Positions 1-7,922 of a DNA stretch of 26,792 bases are shown here, in pieces. The stretch covers positions 1 to 26,792 of the forward strand of contig JAODBP010000087.1 of assembly GCA_025464025.1 (NCBI GenBank), in the 5' to 3' direction. The position numbers were made by a program, and so were the translations under genes. Under the pieces are notes generated by a model. It ran no database searches and was not told the DNA's origin. It saw nothing but the letters and a program-made list of their open reading frames with translations. The DNA comes from Actinomycetes bacterium (GTDB lineage: Bacteria; Actinomycetota; Acidimicrobiia; Acidimicrobiales; CADCSY01). Position 1 is the stretch's first letter, and the number at the start of each line of letters is the position of its first letter.

Positions 1-962
1 TCGGCCAGGACGTCGTCGGCGAGGAGCTGGTTGATGGCCTCGGCCACGGCCATGGCGTCGCCGCCGGCGGTGACGAGGGCCGACCCCGAGGCCGTAGCGA
101 AGTCGGCCAGGCCCGGGTCGTCGGAGACGACGAGGGGCCGCCCGCACAGCGCCGCCTCGATGGCGACGGTAGGGGTGCCCTCGGCTCGCAGTCCGGGCAC
201 GGAGGGGACGACCACGACGCGGGCGGCGGAGAACATCTCCCGCACCTCGTCCGACGTCACCCCGCCGAGCTGGTCGACCCGGTCGATCGCAGAGAGCCGC
301 AGCGCCATCGGCCCGGTGCCGGCCACGCACAGCCGAGCCCACGGGTGCACGGCCAACACCAACGGCCACGCGTCGGCCAGCACCCCGAGCCCCTTGTCCT
401 CGGCCAGCCGCCCGGCGAACGCCACGTTGAGGCAGGCGCTCGGCGGCGGGGGCTTGTCGAGCGGCGGGTCGGCGAACGGGGGTACGAGCTCGACCCGGGG
501 GAACCCGGCGTCGCGCAGGGCCTCGGCCAACGGTTCGGAGACGGCGATGGTGAGGTCGATCTGGCTCTTGGCCCGGGTCCGGTCGAGCACCGACTTGATC
601 CGCTTCGCCGCGGCCAGCGCCCCGCTCGCCGTGTCGGGGTCGCCGAGCAACCGGAAGTCGTGCACGGTGAGCACCTGGGGCACCCCGGCCGGCACGCCGA
701 GCACGGCGGCCGACAGCTCCCGCACCACGTGGTGGTGGTGCACCACGTCGGGCTTGAACTCGGCGGCGCGGGCCGCGAGCTTGCGCCGGGCCCGCGGGTC
801 CCAGAGGTCGAGCGCCCGCGCCGGCCCCCGGTGGACCACCTCGCCGGCGAACAGCTCGACGTCGTCGCCCGCGTCCCGCAGCCCGCGCACCAGCCGGTCG
901 AGGTGGACCTCGACACCGGAGCCCGGCCCCGGGGCCAGGTCGTTGACCAGCAGCACCCGCAC
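1..962 (-). CDS. Glycosyltransferase family 4 (partial, C-terminus cut by window edge)
   Basis: The leftward frame opens with VRVLLVNDLAPGPGSGVEVH, the usual first beta strand and glycine-rich loop of a GT-B fold enzyme. It runs open to base 1, so the C-terminus is missing. Further in it shows the DVVHHHHV strand, the linker motif FAGRLAEDKGLGVLADAWP that opens the nucleotide-sugar domain, and an E-x7-E motif (EGTPTVAIE) followed by ALCGRPLVVSD, which binds the donor sugar nucleotide in family 4. The GTG at 962 is preferred because a GAGGG Shine-Dalgarno-like stretch lies about 11 bases upstream; GTG 956 is an alternative. It probably transfers a sugar from an NDP- or GDP-sugar to a growing cytoplasmic glycan. 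The sugar and acceptor cannot be read. It is divergent from the next glycosyltransferase. Confidence 0.85.
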   Translation of the reverse strand, partial: MRVLLVNDLAPGPGSGVEVHLDRLVRGLRDAGDDVELFAGEVVHRGPARALDLWDPRARRKLAARAAEFKPDVVHHHHVVRELSAAVLGVPAGVPQVLTVHDFRLLGDPDTASGALAAAKRIKSVLDRTRAKSQIDLTIAVSEPLAEALRDAGFPRVELVPPFADPPLDKPPPPSACLNVAFAGRLAEDKGLGVLADAWPLVLAVHPWARLCVAGTGPMALRLSAIDRVDQLGGVTSDEVREMFSAARVVVVPSVPGLRAEGTPTVAIEAALCGRPLVVSDDPGLADFATASGSALVTAGGDAMAVAEAINQLLADDVLA

Positions 963-1003
963 CCCGACTACCGTCCCTCGCTCTGGCGACCGTCGCGCAC
1001 TAC

Positions 1004-2053
1004 GTGCAGCAGTGGCTTCCCCTGTCGGCCGGCTTCGTCCACGCCCACGTGGTCGAGAGTCGGCATCGTGGTGTCGTCCTGGGCCGGGAACCGTTCGAAC
1101 ACCGGAGCACCTATCCATGGCGCCCGGCCCACAGCCTGGCACCTGCGGCCGCCCTGACGAGGCACCTCGGCCGTCGACCCCTCGGCCTGGCCATCACCGC
1201 GGCCTGCGCCGCGCACCGGGTCGAGGTGATCCACGTGCACTTCGGCTACCCCGTGGCCGACGTGCTCGGCGTCGTGCGCCGCCGGAAGCTGCCCCTCGTG
1301 CTCTCGCTCCACGGCCACGACGCCACGTCGCTGCCACCCGAGCACTACGCCGAAGCCGTCGACGTGGTCGACGCGGTGATCGTGCCGTCGCAGTACCTGG
1401 CCGGTCACGCCGCCCGCCTCGGCTTCGACCCGGACCGCACCCACGTCATCCCGGCCGGCATCGACACGCGCGCGTTCGCCCCGTCACCACTGCCGGACGG
1501 CCCAGGTGAAGCGCTCTTCGTCGGTCGGTTGGTCACCAAGAAGGGGGTCGAGGTGCTCCTCGACGCCTGGCCTTCGGTGCAGACGGCCCTTCCGGATTGC
1601 ACGTTGCGCATCCTCGGTGACGGACCGCTCCGCCCCCTCCTCGACGACCTGCCGCCGGGCGTGGTGCACGAACCGCCCGATCCGGCCCGAAGGGCCACCC
1701 AGGTGCGCGACGCCATCCGCCGGGCGACCGTGGTCGTGCAGCCCAGCCGCACCGGCCCCGACGGCGACGCCGAGAGCCTCCTGCTGGTCAACCTCGAGGG
1801 CCAAGCCAGCGGCCGCCCGGTCGTCACCACCCGCCACGGCGGCATCCCCGAGTTCGTCGACGACGGCACCACCGCGCTGCTCGTCGAGGAGGGCGACGCC
1901 GCGGCGCTGGCCGACGCGCTGGTGCGCGTGCTCGGCGACCGGCCCCTGGCGGAACGACTCGGTGCGGCCGGCCCCCCCTGGGCTTCGCAGTTCGACGTGC
2001 GAGCGTGCACGGCTCGGGTCGACGACCTCTACGAGGCCGTGCTGGCGCGGTAG
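1004..2053 (+). CDS. Glycosyltransferase family 4 (WcaL-like colanic/amylovoran type)
   Basis: The 349-residue product from GTG 1004 carries an HVHFGYP strand, a SLHGHD motif, the domain-2 opener LFVGRLVTKKGVEVLLDAWP and the E-x7-E motif ESLLLVNLE followed by GQASGRPVV. This is the GT-B retaining family-4 layout, closest in feel to colanic acid or amylovoran glycosyltransferases. The start is doubtful. Codons upstream of GTG 1004 read LATVAHY, which looks like the missing first beta strand, and the only candidate start there is CTG at 983. No Shine-Dalgarno is seen for either. The gene is divergent from the leftward glycosyltransferase starting at 962. Its 3' end overlaps the convergent ATPase gene by 25 bp. 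Family call is firm; substrate is unknown. Confidence 0.85.
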   Translation: MQQWLPLSAGFVHAHVVESRHRGVVLGREPFEHRSTYPWRPAHSLAPAAALTRHLGRRPLGLAITAACAAHRVEVIHVHFGYPVADVLGVVRRRKLPLVLSLHGHDATSLPPEHYAEAVDVVDAVIVPSQYLAGHAARLGFDPDRTHVIPAGIDTRAFAPSPLPDGPGEALFVGRLVTKKGVEVLLDAWPSVQTALPDCTLRILGDGPLRPLLDDLPPGVVHEPPDPARRATQVRDAIRRATVVVQPSRTGPDGDAESLLLVNLEGQASGRPVVTTRHGGIPEFVDDGTTALLVEEGDAAALADALVRVLGDRPLAERLGAAGPPWASQFDVRACTARVDDLYEAVLAR

Positions 2054-3141
2054 CGCAGCGGGGTGAGGGCCACCGCCTGGTCGCCCATGGTGAGGCGGAG
2101 GTCGAGGTCGACCACGCCGAGGGCGCGCGTCGTCGCTTCCACGAAGAACGGCACGGCGGGCGACGAGCCGATGGTCCGGCCGGCGGCGTCGTCGACGAGC
2201 GCGGTTGCCGTGTAGCTGCCGGTGAGCAACCGGTTGCGCAGCTCGACGGTGACCTCGGGCTGCACCGGCAGCTCGACCTCGGTCACCACCGGGACGTGGG
2301 CGGTCGACAGCACCAGCCGGGTGCGGGCCGCGCCGGGGCACTCGGCCCGCACGGTGACCCGCACCGGCTCGCCGGCCGTGATGCGGTGCGCGGGCAGGTC
2401 GACGGTGACCGCACCCTCGCCGCGGACCTTGTCGGCCAGCCGCTCGTGGTAGGCGCCCACGGCGTGGTCGACGTCGCCCTCGAACACCATGCGGCCCCGG
2501 TCGAGCACGATGGCCCGGTCGCACAGCCGGCGCAGCATCCCGAGGTTGTGGGTGACGACCACGATCGTGGTGCCGGCCCGCTGGAGCTCGCCCATGCGCT
2601 CGAAGCACTTGAGCTGGAAGGCCAGGTCGCCCACGGCCAGCACCTCGTCGACGAGCAGCACGTCGGGCTGGAGGTGGATGGCGACGGCGAACGCCAGCCG
2701 CAGGAACATGCCCGAGCTGTAGACCTTCACGGGCGAATCGAGGAAGTCCTCGAGCTCGGCGAAGGCCACGATCTCGTCGAGGTCGCGCCGCAGCTCGGCC
2801 GACGTCATGCCGAGGATCCGGCCGTTGGCGTGGACGTTCTCCCGGCCGGTGAGCTCGGGGTCGAAGCCGACGCCGACGCCGATGAGCGGGGCGATCGTGC
2901 CGGCCACCCGCAGCCGGCCCACGCTCGGCGCGCTCACCCCGGCGAGCAGCCGCAGCAGCGTGGTCTTGCCCGAGCCGTTGCGCCCGATGACGCCGAGGGT
3001 CTCGCCCGGCTCGACGACGAGGTCGAGGTCGCGCACGGCCCAGTGGTCGCGGGCCGACCGCGTGCGGCCCGGGATGATGGAGGCCTTGTCGTCGGTCTGC
3101 CGGTAGCGCTTGCCGACGCCCTCGAGGACGATGGCGCTCAT
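2029..3141 (-). CDS. Polysaccharide ABC exporter ATPase, Wzt/TagH-like (second copy)
   Basis: The 370-residue protein begins MSAIVLEGVGKRY. It has Walker A GRNGSGKT (residues 53-60), the signature YSSGM (141-145), Walker B VLLVDE (161-166) and the switch His198. The GSGKTTLLRLLAG and IAPLIGVGVGFDPELTGREN blocks are typical of O-antigen and teichoic acid export ATPases (Wzt, TagH/RfbE type). A region of about 120 residues after the nucleotide-binding domain (from about 245) resembles the beta-sandwich C-terminal domain that in some Wzt proteins binds the glycan. Its ATG overlaps the upstream glycosyltransferase stop as ATGA. It is a close paralog of the ATPase at 4028-5224, while only one permease is present. 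It is the last gene of the leftward operon and overlaps the convergent glycosyltransferase gene. Confidence 0.9.
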   Translation of the reverse strand: MSAIVLEGVGKRYRQTDDKASIIPGRTRSARDHWAVRDLDLVVEPGETLGVIGRNGSGKTTLLRLLAGVSAPSVGRLRVAGTIAPLIGVGVGFDPELTGRENVHANGRILGMTSAELRRDLDEIVAFAELEDFLDSPVKVYSSGMFLRLAFAVAIHLQPDVLLVDEVLAVGDLAFQLKCFERMGELQRAGTTIVVVTHNLGMLRRLCDRAIVLDRGRMVFEGDVDHAVGAYHERLADKVRGEGAVTVDLPAHRITAGEPVRVTVRAECPGAARTRLVLSTAHVPVVTEVELPVQPEVTVELRNRLLTGSYTATALVDDAAGRTIGSSPAVPFFVEATTRALGVVDLDLRLTMGDQAVALTPLRYRASTAS

Positions 3142-4031
3142 CGCTCGGACCTCGGGGCGAAGTGGCCGTCGCGGACCGGGACGACCGAGGCGGCGGCGAC
3201 GCCGGCGAGCGTGCCGGCCACCCGGGCCAGCTTGGTGGCGGCGCCCAGCTCGTAGTGGTTGCGGAGGTCGATCACCGCGCCCCGCACGCCCCGGTCCCAC
3301 AGCAGGTCGCGGCCGATGGCCGAGGCCCGGCGACGGTCGGTGCGCAGCAGCTTCACGATGCGGGCCCCCGAGCCGACGCCGTAGCGCCAGTCGAGCCGCA
3401 CCTTGTCGCGCCGGCCGCGCCACTGATCGTGCCACGCCCGGCACGCCGGCTCGTACCAGCCGGTGGCGCCGGCGGCGAAGAGGCGATCGAAGAGGTCGAC
3501 CTCGGGGGCCGAGCAGAACCGGGCGCCGGCGCCGAGCGACTCGTCGAACCCGCCGAGCTGCTCGAGGGCCGAGCGCCGCACGCCGAGGCTGGCGCTGTGG
3601 CCGATGGTCCCCTCGGTGCGGACGTCGAGCACGGCGGGCTCGTCGTCGTCCTTGATGGCCACCGGACGGTCGGTGCCGGCCTGGTCGTCGGGCACGTCGA
3701 TGCGCCCGGTCACGAACGCCGCCTCGGGGTGGCGGGCGAAGGCCCCGGCCATGGCATCGGCCCAGCCGGCGTCGACCACGACGTCGTCGTCGACGAACAG
3801 CACCAGGTCGGCCGTCGTGGCCCGCCAGCCGGCGTTGCGGGCCCGGTCGACGCCGGGGCGGTCGCACCGCAGGACCCGGGCGCCGACGCCGGCGATCGGC
3901 GTCACCGAGGCCGAGTCGACCACCACCAGCTCGTCGTCGGGGCCGAGCGCGGCCCGGAGGCTCTCGAGGCAGCGGGCCAGCATCTCGGGCCGGTCCCGCG
4001 TCGGGAGCACCACCGCCACCGGCGACCTCAT
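3138..4031 (-). CDS. Glycosyltransferase family 2
   Basis: This 297-residue protein starts MRSPVAVVLPTRDRPEMLAR, the first strand of the GT-A fold, and continues with DELVVVDSAS and the metal-binding acidic stretch LVLFVDDDVVV (Asp 81-83). GVDRARNAGWR matches the R-x-x-N-x-G motif of family 2 enzymes. It would transfer a sugar from a nucleotide donor in an inverting reaction; the sugar cannot be told from the sequence. It lies between the two ABC ATPase genes and overlaps both with 4 bp ATGA junctions, so it is translated as part of the exporter operon. An unusual histidine/tryptophan-rich segment (around WYEPACRAWHDQW) replaces the more common ED motif region. It lacks the C-terminal GSVR tail shared by the three other family-2 enzymes in the window. 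Confidence 0.88.
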   Translation of the reverse strand: MRSPVAVVLPTRDRPEMLARCLESLRAALGPDDELVVVDSASVTPIAGVGARVLRCDRPGVDRARNAGWRATTADLVLFVDDDVVVDAGWADAMAGAFARHPEAAFVTGRIDVPDDQAGTDRPVAIKDDDEPAVLDVRTEGTIGHSASLGVRRSALEQLGGFDESLGAGARFCSAPEVDLFDRLFAAGATGWYEPACRAWHDQWRGRRDKVRLDWRYGVGSGARIVKLLRTDRRRASAIGRDLLWDRGVRGAVIDLRNHYELGAATKLARVAGTLAGVAAASVVPVRDGHFAPRSER

Positions 4032-5224
4032 GCGACAACTCTGGGCTCGAGGTCGACCACGCCGTCGGTCGAGTCGGACGAGGCGATGGCGAAGCGGGCC
4101 GGGCGACCGGAGCCGAGGATGACCTCGCCGTCGCTGTCGCAGACGTTGACCAGCACCGAGTAGCGGCCGGGCAGCAGCGGCGTGTCCATGGTGGCCCGGG
4201 CCGTGAACGGGCGCCCGGGGCCGTGCTCGCCGCGGTACTCACCGGGGAGCGTGTGGACCATGTAGACGGGGCCGGCCGTGTCGGAGCGCACGGCGAGGCC
4301 GAGCACCGGGTCGCGCACGTCGGACTCGAAGTCGGCCGTGACCCGGAGCAGGAGCGGCTGGCCGGCGCGGGCCGCGGCCACGGCCCGACCCTTGTGGTCG
4401 AGCACCTCGACGGCCACGTCGGCGCCGCCCACGAAGCGCAGCTCGTCGCCCTGCTGGCCGGTGAGGTCGGCCGCCGCGGCCCGGGCGGCCCGGTCGAGGT
4501 GGAGCACGTCGTGGTAGGCGCCGAGCGCCCCGTCGACGTCGCCGTCGAACTCGAGCCTTCCTCGGTGGAGAACGACGGCCCGATCGCAGAGCTGCTCGAG
4601 GAGGCCGAGGTTGTGGGTGACGACGACGATCGTCGTGCCGTTGCGCTGGAGCCGGCGCATGCGCTCGAAGCACTTCGTCTGGAACGCGAGGTCGCCCACC
4701 GCGAGCACCTCGTCGACCAGCAGCACCTCGGGCTCGAGCTGGATGGCGACGGCGAACGCCAGCCGCAGGAACATGCCCGAGCTGTAGTACTTGACCGGCG
4801 TGTCGAGGAACTCCTCGAGCTCGCTGAACGCCACGATCTCGTCGAGGTCGCGGTGGAGCCGCTCGGCGCTCATGCCGAGGATGCGGCCGTTGGCGAAGAC
4901 GTTCTCCCGGCCGGTGAGCTCGGGGTTGAAGCCGACGCCGACGCCGATGAGCGGGGCGATGCTGCCCCACACCTGGAGGTGGCCGGCCGAGGGGGCGGTC
5001 ACGCCGGCCAGCAGTCGCAGGAGCGTGGTCTTGCCCGAGCCGTTGCGGCCGATGACGCCGATGGTCTCGCCCTGCTCCACGGTGAGGTCGAGGTCCTGGA
5101 GGGCCCAGAACGCCTGGGCCCGCCGGCCCCGGGCGACGTCGGCCAGCCGCTTCAGGAACAGACCCGAGTCGGTGGTGCGGACGTAGCGCTTGCCGACTCC
5201 CTCGAGCCGGACGGCGGTCGTCAT
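4028..5224 (-). CDS. Polysaccharide ABC exporter ATPase, Wzt-like (first copy, with C-terminal domain)
   Basis: The 398-residue protein begins MTTAVRLEGVGKRYV. It carries Walker A GRNGSGKT (59-66), signature YSSGM (147-151), Walker B VLLVDEVL (167-174) and His204. After about residue 255 there is a domain of about 140 residues (VEVLDHKG... LLLRVTADFES... PLLPGRYSVLVNVCDSDG) that fits the Wzt C-terminal carbohydrate-binding fold, including the GRYSVLVNV strand common there. It should power export of a finished, lipid-linked glycan through the permease encoded just upstream. The permease stop and this ATG overlap by one base (TGATG), and its own stop overlaps the next glycosyltransferase in an ATGA. 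Compared with the second copy it has a slightly longer N-terminus and a longer C-terminal domain. Confidence 0.92.
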   Translation of the reverse strand: MTTAVRLEGVGKRYVRTTDSGLFLKRLADVARGRRAQAFWALQDLDLTVEQGETIGVIGRNGSGKTTLLRLLAGVTAPSAGHLQVWGSIAPLIGVGVGFNPELTGRENVFANGRILGMSAERLHRDLDEIVAFSELEEFLDTPVKYYSSGMFLRLAFAVAIQLEPEVLLVDEVLAVGDLAFQTKCFERMRRLQRNGTTIVVVTHNLGLLEQLCDRAVVLHRGRLEFDGDVDGALGAYHDVLHLDRAARAAAADLTGQQGDELRFVGGADVAVEVLDHKGRAVAAARAGQPLLLRVTADFESDVRDPVLGLAVRSDTAGPVYMVHTLPGEYRGEHGPGRPFTARATMDTPLLPGRYSVLVNVCDSDGEVILGSGRPARFAIASSDSTDGVVDLEPRVVA

Positions 5225-6042
5225 CAGAGGCGGTCGACGGCCACCCGCTCGTGACGGCGGTAGGCGAGGACGGCGGCGACGAGGAGCACGACGAGCCAGA
5301 CGACGGACGAGAGGACCGCCGGCCCCACGCTGTCGGCCTGACGGAACACGGCGTAGCGCACGAGCTGGATCGCGCCCGTCATCGGGTTGCCCCAGATGAG
5401 CAGCGGGCGCAGGCCCTTGGCCCGGTCGAGCGGGTAGATCACGGGGGTGGCGTAGAGGGCGACCATCAAGGTGGCCTGCACCACGTAGCGCACGTCGCGG
5501 AAGTAGACGTGGGCCAGGGTCACCAGTGACGACAGGGTGATGGCCAGCGCCACGGTGAGCGCCATGGCGAGGGGCAGCAGCAGGATCGCCGGGCTGATGC
5601 CGACGCCCAGGAGGAGCATCAGGAGCACGACCACACCGGAGGAGATCGCGTAGCTGGGGAGGTTGGCCAGCGCCGGCACGGCCGGGAGGATCAGGCGGGG
5701 GAAGTACACCTTGCTGGCGATGGCCGAGGCATCGACGATCGCCGTCGAGCCGGTCGTGAGCGACGAGCTGAAGTAGCTCCACGTCACCATCCCCGACAGC
5801 ACGAACACCGGGTAGCTGTACGGCGTCGAGATCTTCACCACCTTGGTGAAGACGATGGCCAGCACGGCGCCCTGGAGGATCGGGAGGAACACGCTCCACA
5901 GCACGCCGAGCGAGGCGCTGCGGTACCGGGCGTGGAAGTCCTTGGCCGCCAGCATGGGCAGCAGGCCCCGCTCGCGCCACAGGTCGCGGAGCAGCAGGCG
6001 CGCCGGGGTCTTCTCCCCCCGGAGGTCCAGCACGGAAGTCAC
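5224..6042 (-). CDS. ABC-2 type polysaccharide export permease (Wzm/TagG-like)
   Basis: A 272-residue membrane protein with about six hydrophobic segments (LGVLWSVFLPILQGAVLAIV, the PVFVLSGMVTWSYF stretch, SGVVVLLMLLLGVGI, LLPLAMALTVALAI, VVQATLMVALYATPVIYPL and VVWLVVLLVAAVLA). The N-terminal cytosolic part has MLAAKDFHARYRSASLGVLW, the conserved lead-in of Wzm/TagG permeases, and ATPVIYPL plus GNPMTGAIQLVR are family hallmarks. It forms the membrane channel that moves undecaprenyl-linked polysaccharide or teichoic acid-like polymer out of the cytoplasm. Start is GTG 6042 without a clear Shine-Dalgarno; GTG 6033 is an in-frame alternative. It heads the leftward operon with two ATPases and one GT2. 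The divergent glycosyltransferase starts 41 bp away. Confidence 0.92.
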   Translation of the reverse strand: MTSVLDLRGEKTPARLLLRDLWRERGLLPMLAAKDFHARYRSASLGVLWSVFLPILQGAVLAIVFTKVVKISTPYSYPVFVLSGMVTWSYFSSSLTTGSTAIVDASAIASKVYFPRLILPAVPALANLPSYAISSGVVVLLMLLLGVGISPAILLLPLAMALTVALAITLSSLVTLAHVYFRDVRYVVQATLMVALYATPVIYPLDRAKGLRPLLIWGNPMTGAIQLVRYAVFRQADSVGPAVLSSVVWLVVLLVAAVLAYRRHERVAVDRL

Positions 6043-6083
6043 CTGAGGGGGTTCGCTCCGCGCGTGTCGAATCCCTGTGTGGC

Positions 6084-7157
6084 ATGGACGTCGTCCTCAC
6101 CCATCCCTCCTTCTGGCCGTACGTGCGCCGGGGCGCCGAGCGCGAGGTCCATGACCTCGGCGCCCGCCTCGTCGCGGCCGGCCACGGCGTGCGTCTGCTC
6201 ACCGGCATGCCCGAGGGCCTGACCCGCCGCACCGTCGACGACGGCATCGACGTCCGGTACCTCCGGGTGCCCCACCTCCCGTCGGTGACATCCGAAGCGG
6301 TGTTCGCCGCCGTGGCCCTGCCCGTGCTGCCGTTCCTGGGCGGCGACCTGGTGCACGCCTTCCACTACGCCGATGCCTGGGCCGCGTTGCAGGCCCGGCG
6401 GCGGCCCGTGGTGCTCAAGCTCACCGGCACGGTGCGGCCGGAGCGGATGGCCGGCGTGCGGTTCGACCGCCGCCTGTTCCGGGAGGCCGTCGAGCGGGCC
6501 GACGCCGTGTGGTGCAACTCGACCTTCGCCCGCGACGAGATGGCCGGCTTCGGGCGGGCCATGGACGTGGTGCCGGCCGGCGTCGACCTTGACCGGTTCA
6601 CCCCGGGGGAGGCGACGGCACCGATCGTGCTGTGCACCGCGGCGCCCGACGACCCCCGCAAGCGCCTGGTCGACGTGCTCGACGCCTGGCCGTCGGTGCT
6701 CGACGAGGTGCCCGACGCCCGCCTGCGCATCGCCGGTCGGGAGGTGCCCGAGCTGCTCGCCCGCCTGCCGGCGTCGGCTCGCCCGTCGGTCGAGCTGACC
6801 GGCGTCCTTGGCGACGTCGCCCTGGTCGACGCGTATCGCTCGGCGGCCGCGACCGTCGCTCCCGCGCTGCACGAGGCCCTCGGCCTGGCCACGCTGGAGT
6901 CGCTGGCCTGCGGCACGCCGGTGGCCGGCGCCGACTCGGGTGCCACGACCGAGCTGCTGCCGGAGGGCACCGGCGCCACGTTCGCCCCGACCGACGCCGA
7001 CGCCTGCGCCAAGGCGATCGTCGTCGCCCTCGACCTGGCCCAGGACCCGGCCACGGCAGGCCGGTGCCGGGCCGCCGCCGAACCGTACGGCTGGGACCGG
7101 GTCGTGACGGACGTGCTGGCCCGGTACGGCGCGCTGCTCCAGGGGAGATCCGCGTGA
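6084..7157 (+). CDS. Glycosyltransferase family 4
   Basis: A 357-residue GT-B enzyme starting at ATG 6084 with MDVVLTHPSFWPYVRRGAER, a first strand plus the glycine-containing loop typical of family 4. It continues with DLVHAFHYADAW, the VVPAGVDLDRFTPG hinge motif, the domain-2 opener LCTAAPDDPRKRLVDVLDAWP and the E-x7-E motif EALGLATLE followed by SLACGTPVAG. Most of these match retaining mannosyl- or glucosyltransferase-like members, but the sugar cannot be assigned. It is transcribed alone, divergent from the exporter operon and convergent with the SGNH gene pair. A strong hairpin at 7159-7178 directly follows its TGA. No convincing Shine-Dalgarno precedes the ATG. Confidence 0.88.
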   Translation: MDVVLTHPSFWPYVRRGAEREVHDLGARLVAAGHGVRLLTGMPEGLTRRTVDDGIDVRYLRVPHLPSVTSEAVFAAVALPVLPFLGGDLVHAFHYADAWAALQARRRPVVLKLTGTVRPERMAGVRFDRRLFREAVERADAVWCNSTFARDEMAGFGRAMDVVPAGVDLDRFTPGEATAPIVLCTAAPDDPRKRLVDVLDAWPSVLDEVPDARLRIAGREVPELLARLPASARPSVELTGVLGDVALVDAYRSAAATVAPALHEALGLATLESLACGTPVAGADSGATTELLPEGTGATFAPTDADACAKAIVVALDLAQDPATAGRCRAAAEPYGWDRVVTDVLARYGALLQGRSA

Positions 7158-7158
7158 C

Positions 7159-7178
7159 CGTCGAGCCCGTGCTCGACG
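7159..7178. terminator. Hairpin between convergent genes (likely bidirectional terminator)
   Basis: CGTCGAGC and GCTCGACG form a perfect 8 bp stem around a CCGT loop. It begins one base after the glycosyltransferase stop and is followed by TGGTTTGTG, a short T-rich run on the plus strand. It sits in the 39 bp gap to the convergent SGNH gene, so it could end both transcripts. Confidence 0.6.
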
Positions 7179-7196
7179 TGGTTTGTGCCGGCGGAG

Positions 7197-7922
7197 CTAC
7201 TGGTCAGGTAGCTGAGCCGCCAGCAGCGCCGCGACCCGGCGATGCCCCTCCGGCGACAGGTGCAACCCGTCGGGCAGCGTCTCGTCGACGCCGAGCTCGT
7301 CGCTGACCGACGATCGTCGCACCAGGCGGACGTCGGGGTCGTCGAACGAGGCGACGACGTCGGCGAACACCTGCTGGTAGATCGCCCGCCGGGGCTCGAG
7401 CCCGGGCACGAAGTGCTCCATGCGGCTGCCGAACGGCGGGAGGTCGAGCACCAGCACGACGGCCTTGTCGTGGCGGGCCATCTCGATCAGCCGGTGGAGC
7501 GACGCCGCGAACCGGGCCGGCGGCAGGCGCCACGTGCGGGTGCCGGCCCTGGCCGCCGACCACCGCTGCCACCACCGCAGGGCGGGCCACACCTTCCGCA
7601 CCAGCCGGCGCCGGTAGGCCCGGGCGACCAGCCCGAGTCCCTGGTCCCACGTCATGGCGTGGCGGCTCAGCGCGGTGGGCAGCAGCGACGGCTGGCACTC
7701 GACGACGCCGTAGTCGACGACCACCACGTCGGGCATCCGGGGCCGCAGCTCGGCCTCGAACCGCCGGGTGCCGGCATCGAGCAGCTCGTACCAGCGCGAC
7801 TCGTTCTCGACCCGCACGCCGTCGAGCCGGCCCAGGTGGTCGGCGTAGGTGCCGGCGTCCCGCGTGGCCCGCTCGGGCACGACCATGCGGGCGACCGAGT
7901 TGCCGACGACGAGGACCGTCAC
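7197..7922 (-). CDS. SGNH/GDSL-type hydrolase, GNSV variant (copy 2)
   Basis: The 241-residue protein starts VTVLVVGNSVARM. The block I motif, normally GDSL, reads GNSV here with the nucleophile candidate Ser9. The C-terminal block V reads DGLHLSPEGH with Asp218 and His221, giving the D-x-x-H pair of SGNH esterases. In between are VVVDYGVVECQP (a candidate for the block with a catalytic Gly/Asn) and the segment GTRTWRLPP shared with its neighbour. Such enzymes usually remove or transfer O-acyl groups on glycans or lipids. No signal peptide is seen, so action is likely cytoplasmic. The GTG start overlaps the stop of the upstream SGNH gene (GTGA), and it is the last gene of the operon. Catalysis on a specific substrate cannot be claimed. 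Confidence 0.8.
   Translation of the reverse strand: MTVLVVGNSVARMVVPERATRDAGTYADHLGRLDGVRVENESRWYELLDAGTRRFEAELRPRMPDVVVVDYGVVECQPSLLPTALSRHAMTWDQGLGLVARAYRRRLVRKVWPALRWWQRWSAARAGTRTWRLPPARFAASLHRLIEMARHDKAVVLVLDLPPFGSRMEHFVPGLEPRRAIYQQVFADVVASFDDPDVRLVRRSSVSDELGVDETLPDGLHLSPEGHRRVAALLAAQLPDQ

Noticed and set aside
2029..6247. Very long leftward frames (over 700 codons) covering whole ABC ATPase genes plus upstream DNA
   Set aside because: The sequence before MSAIVLEGV and MTTAVRLEG is Arg/Pro/Ala-rich shadow of the overlapping glycosyltransferase and permease genes; the true starts have ATGA or TGATG couplings.
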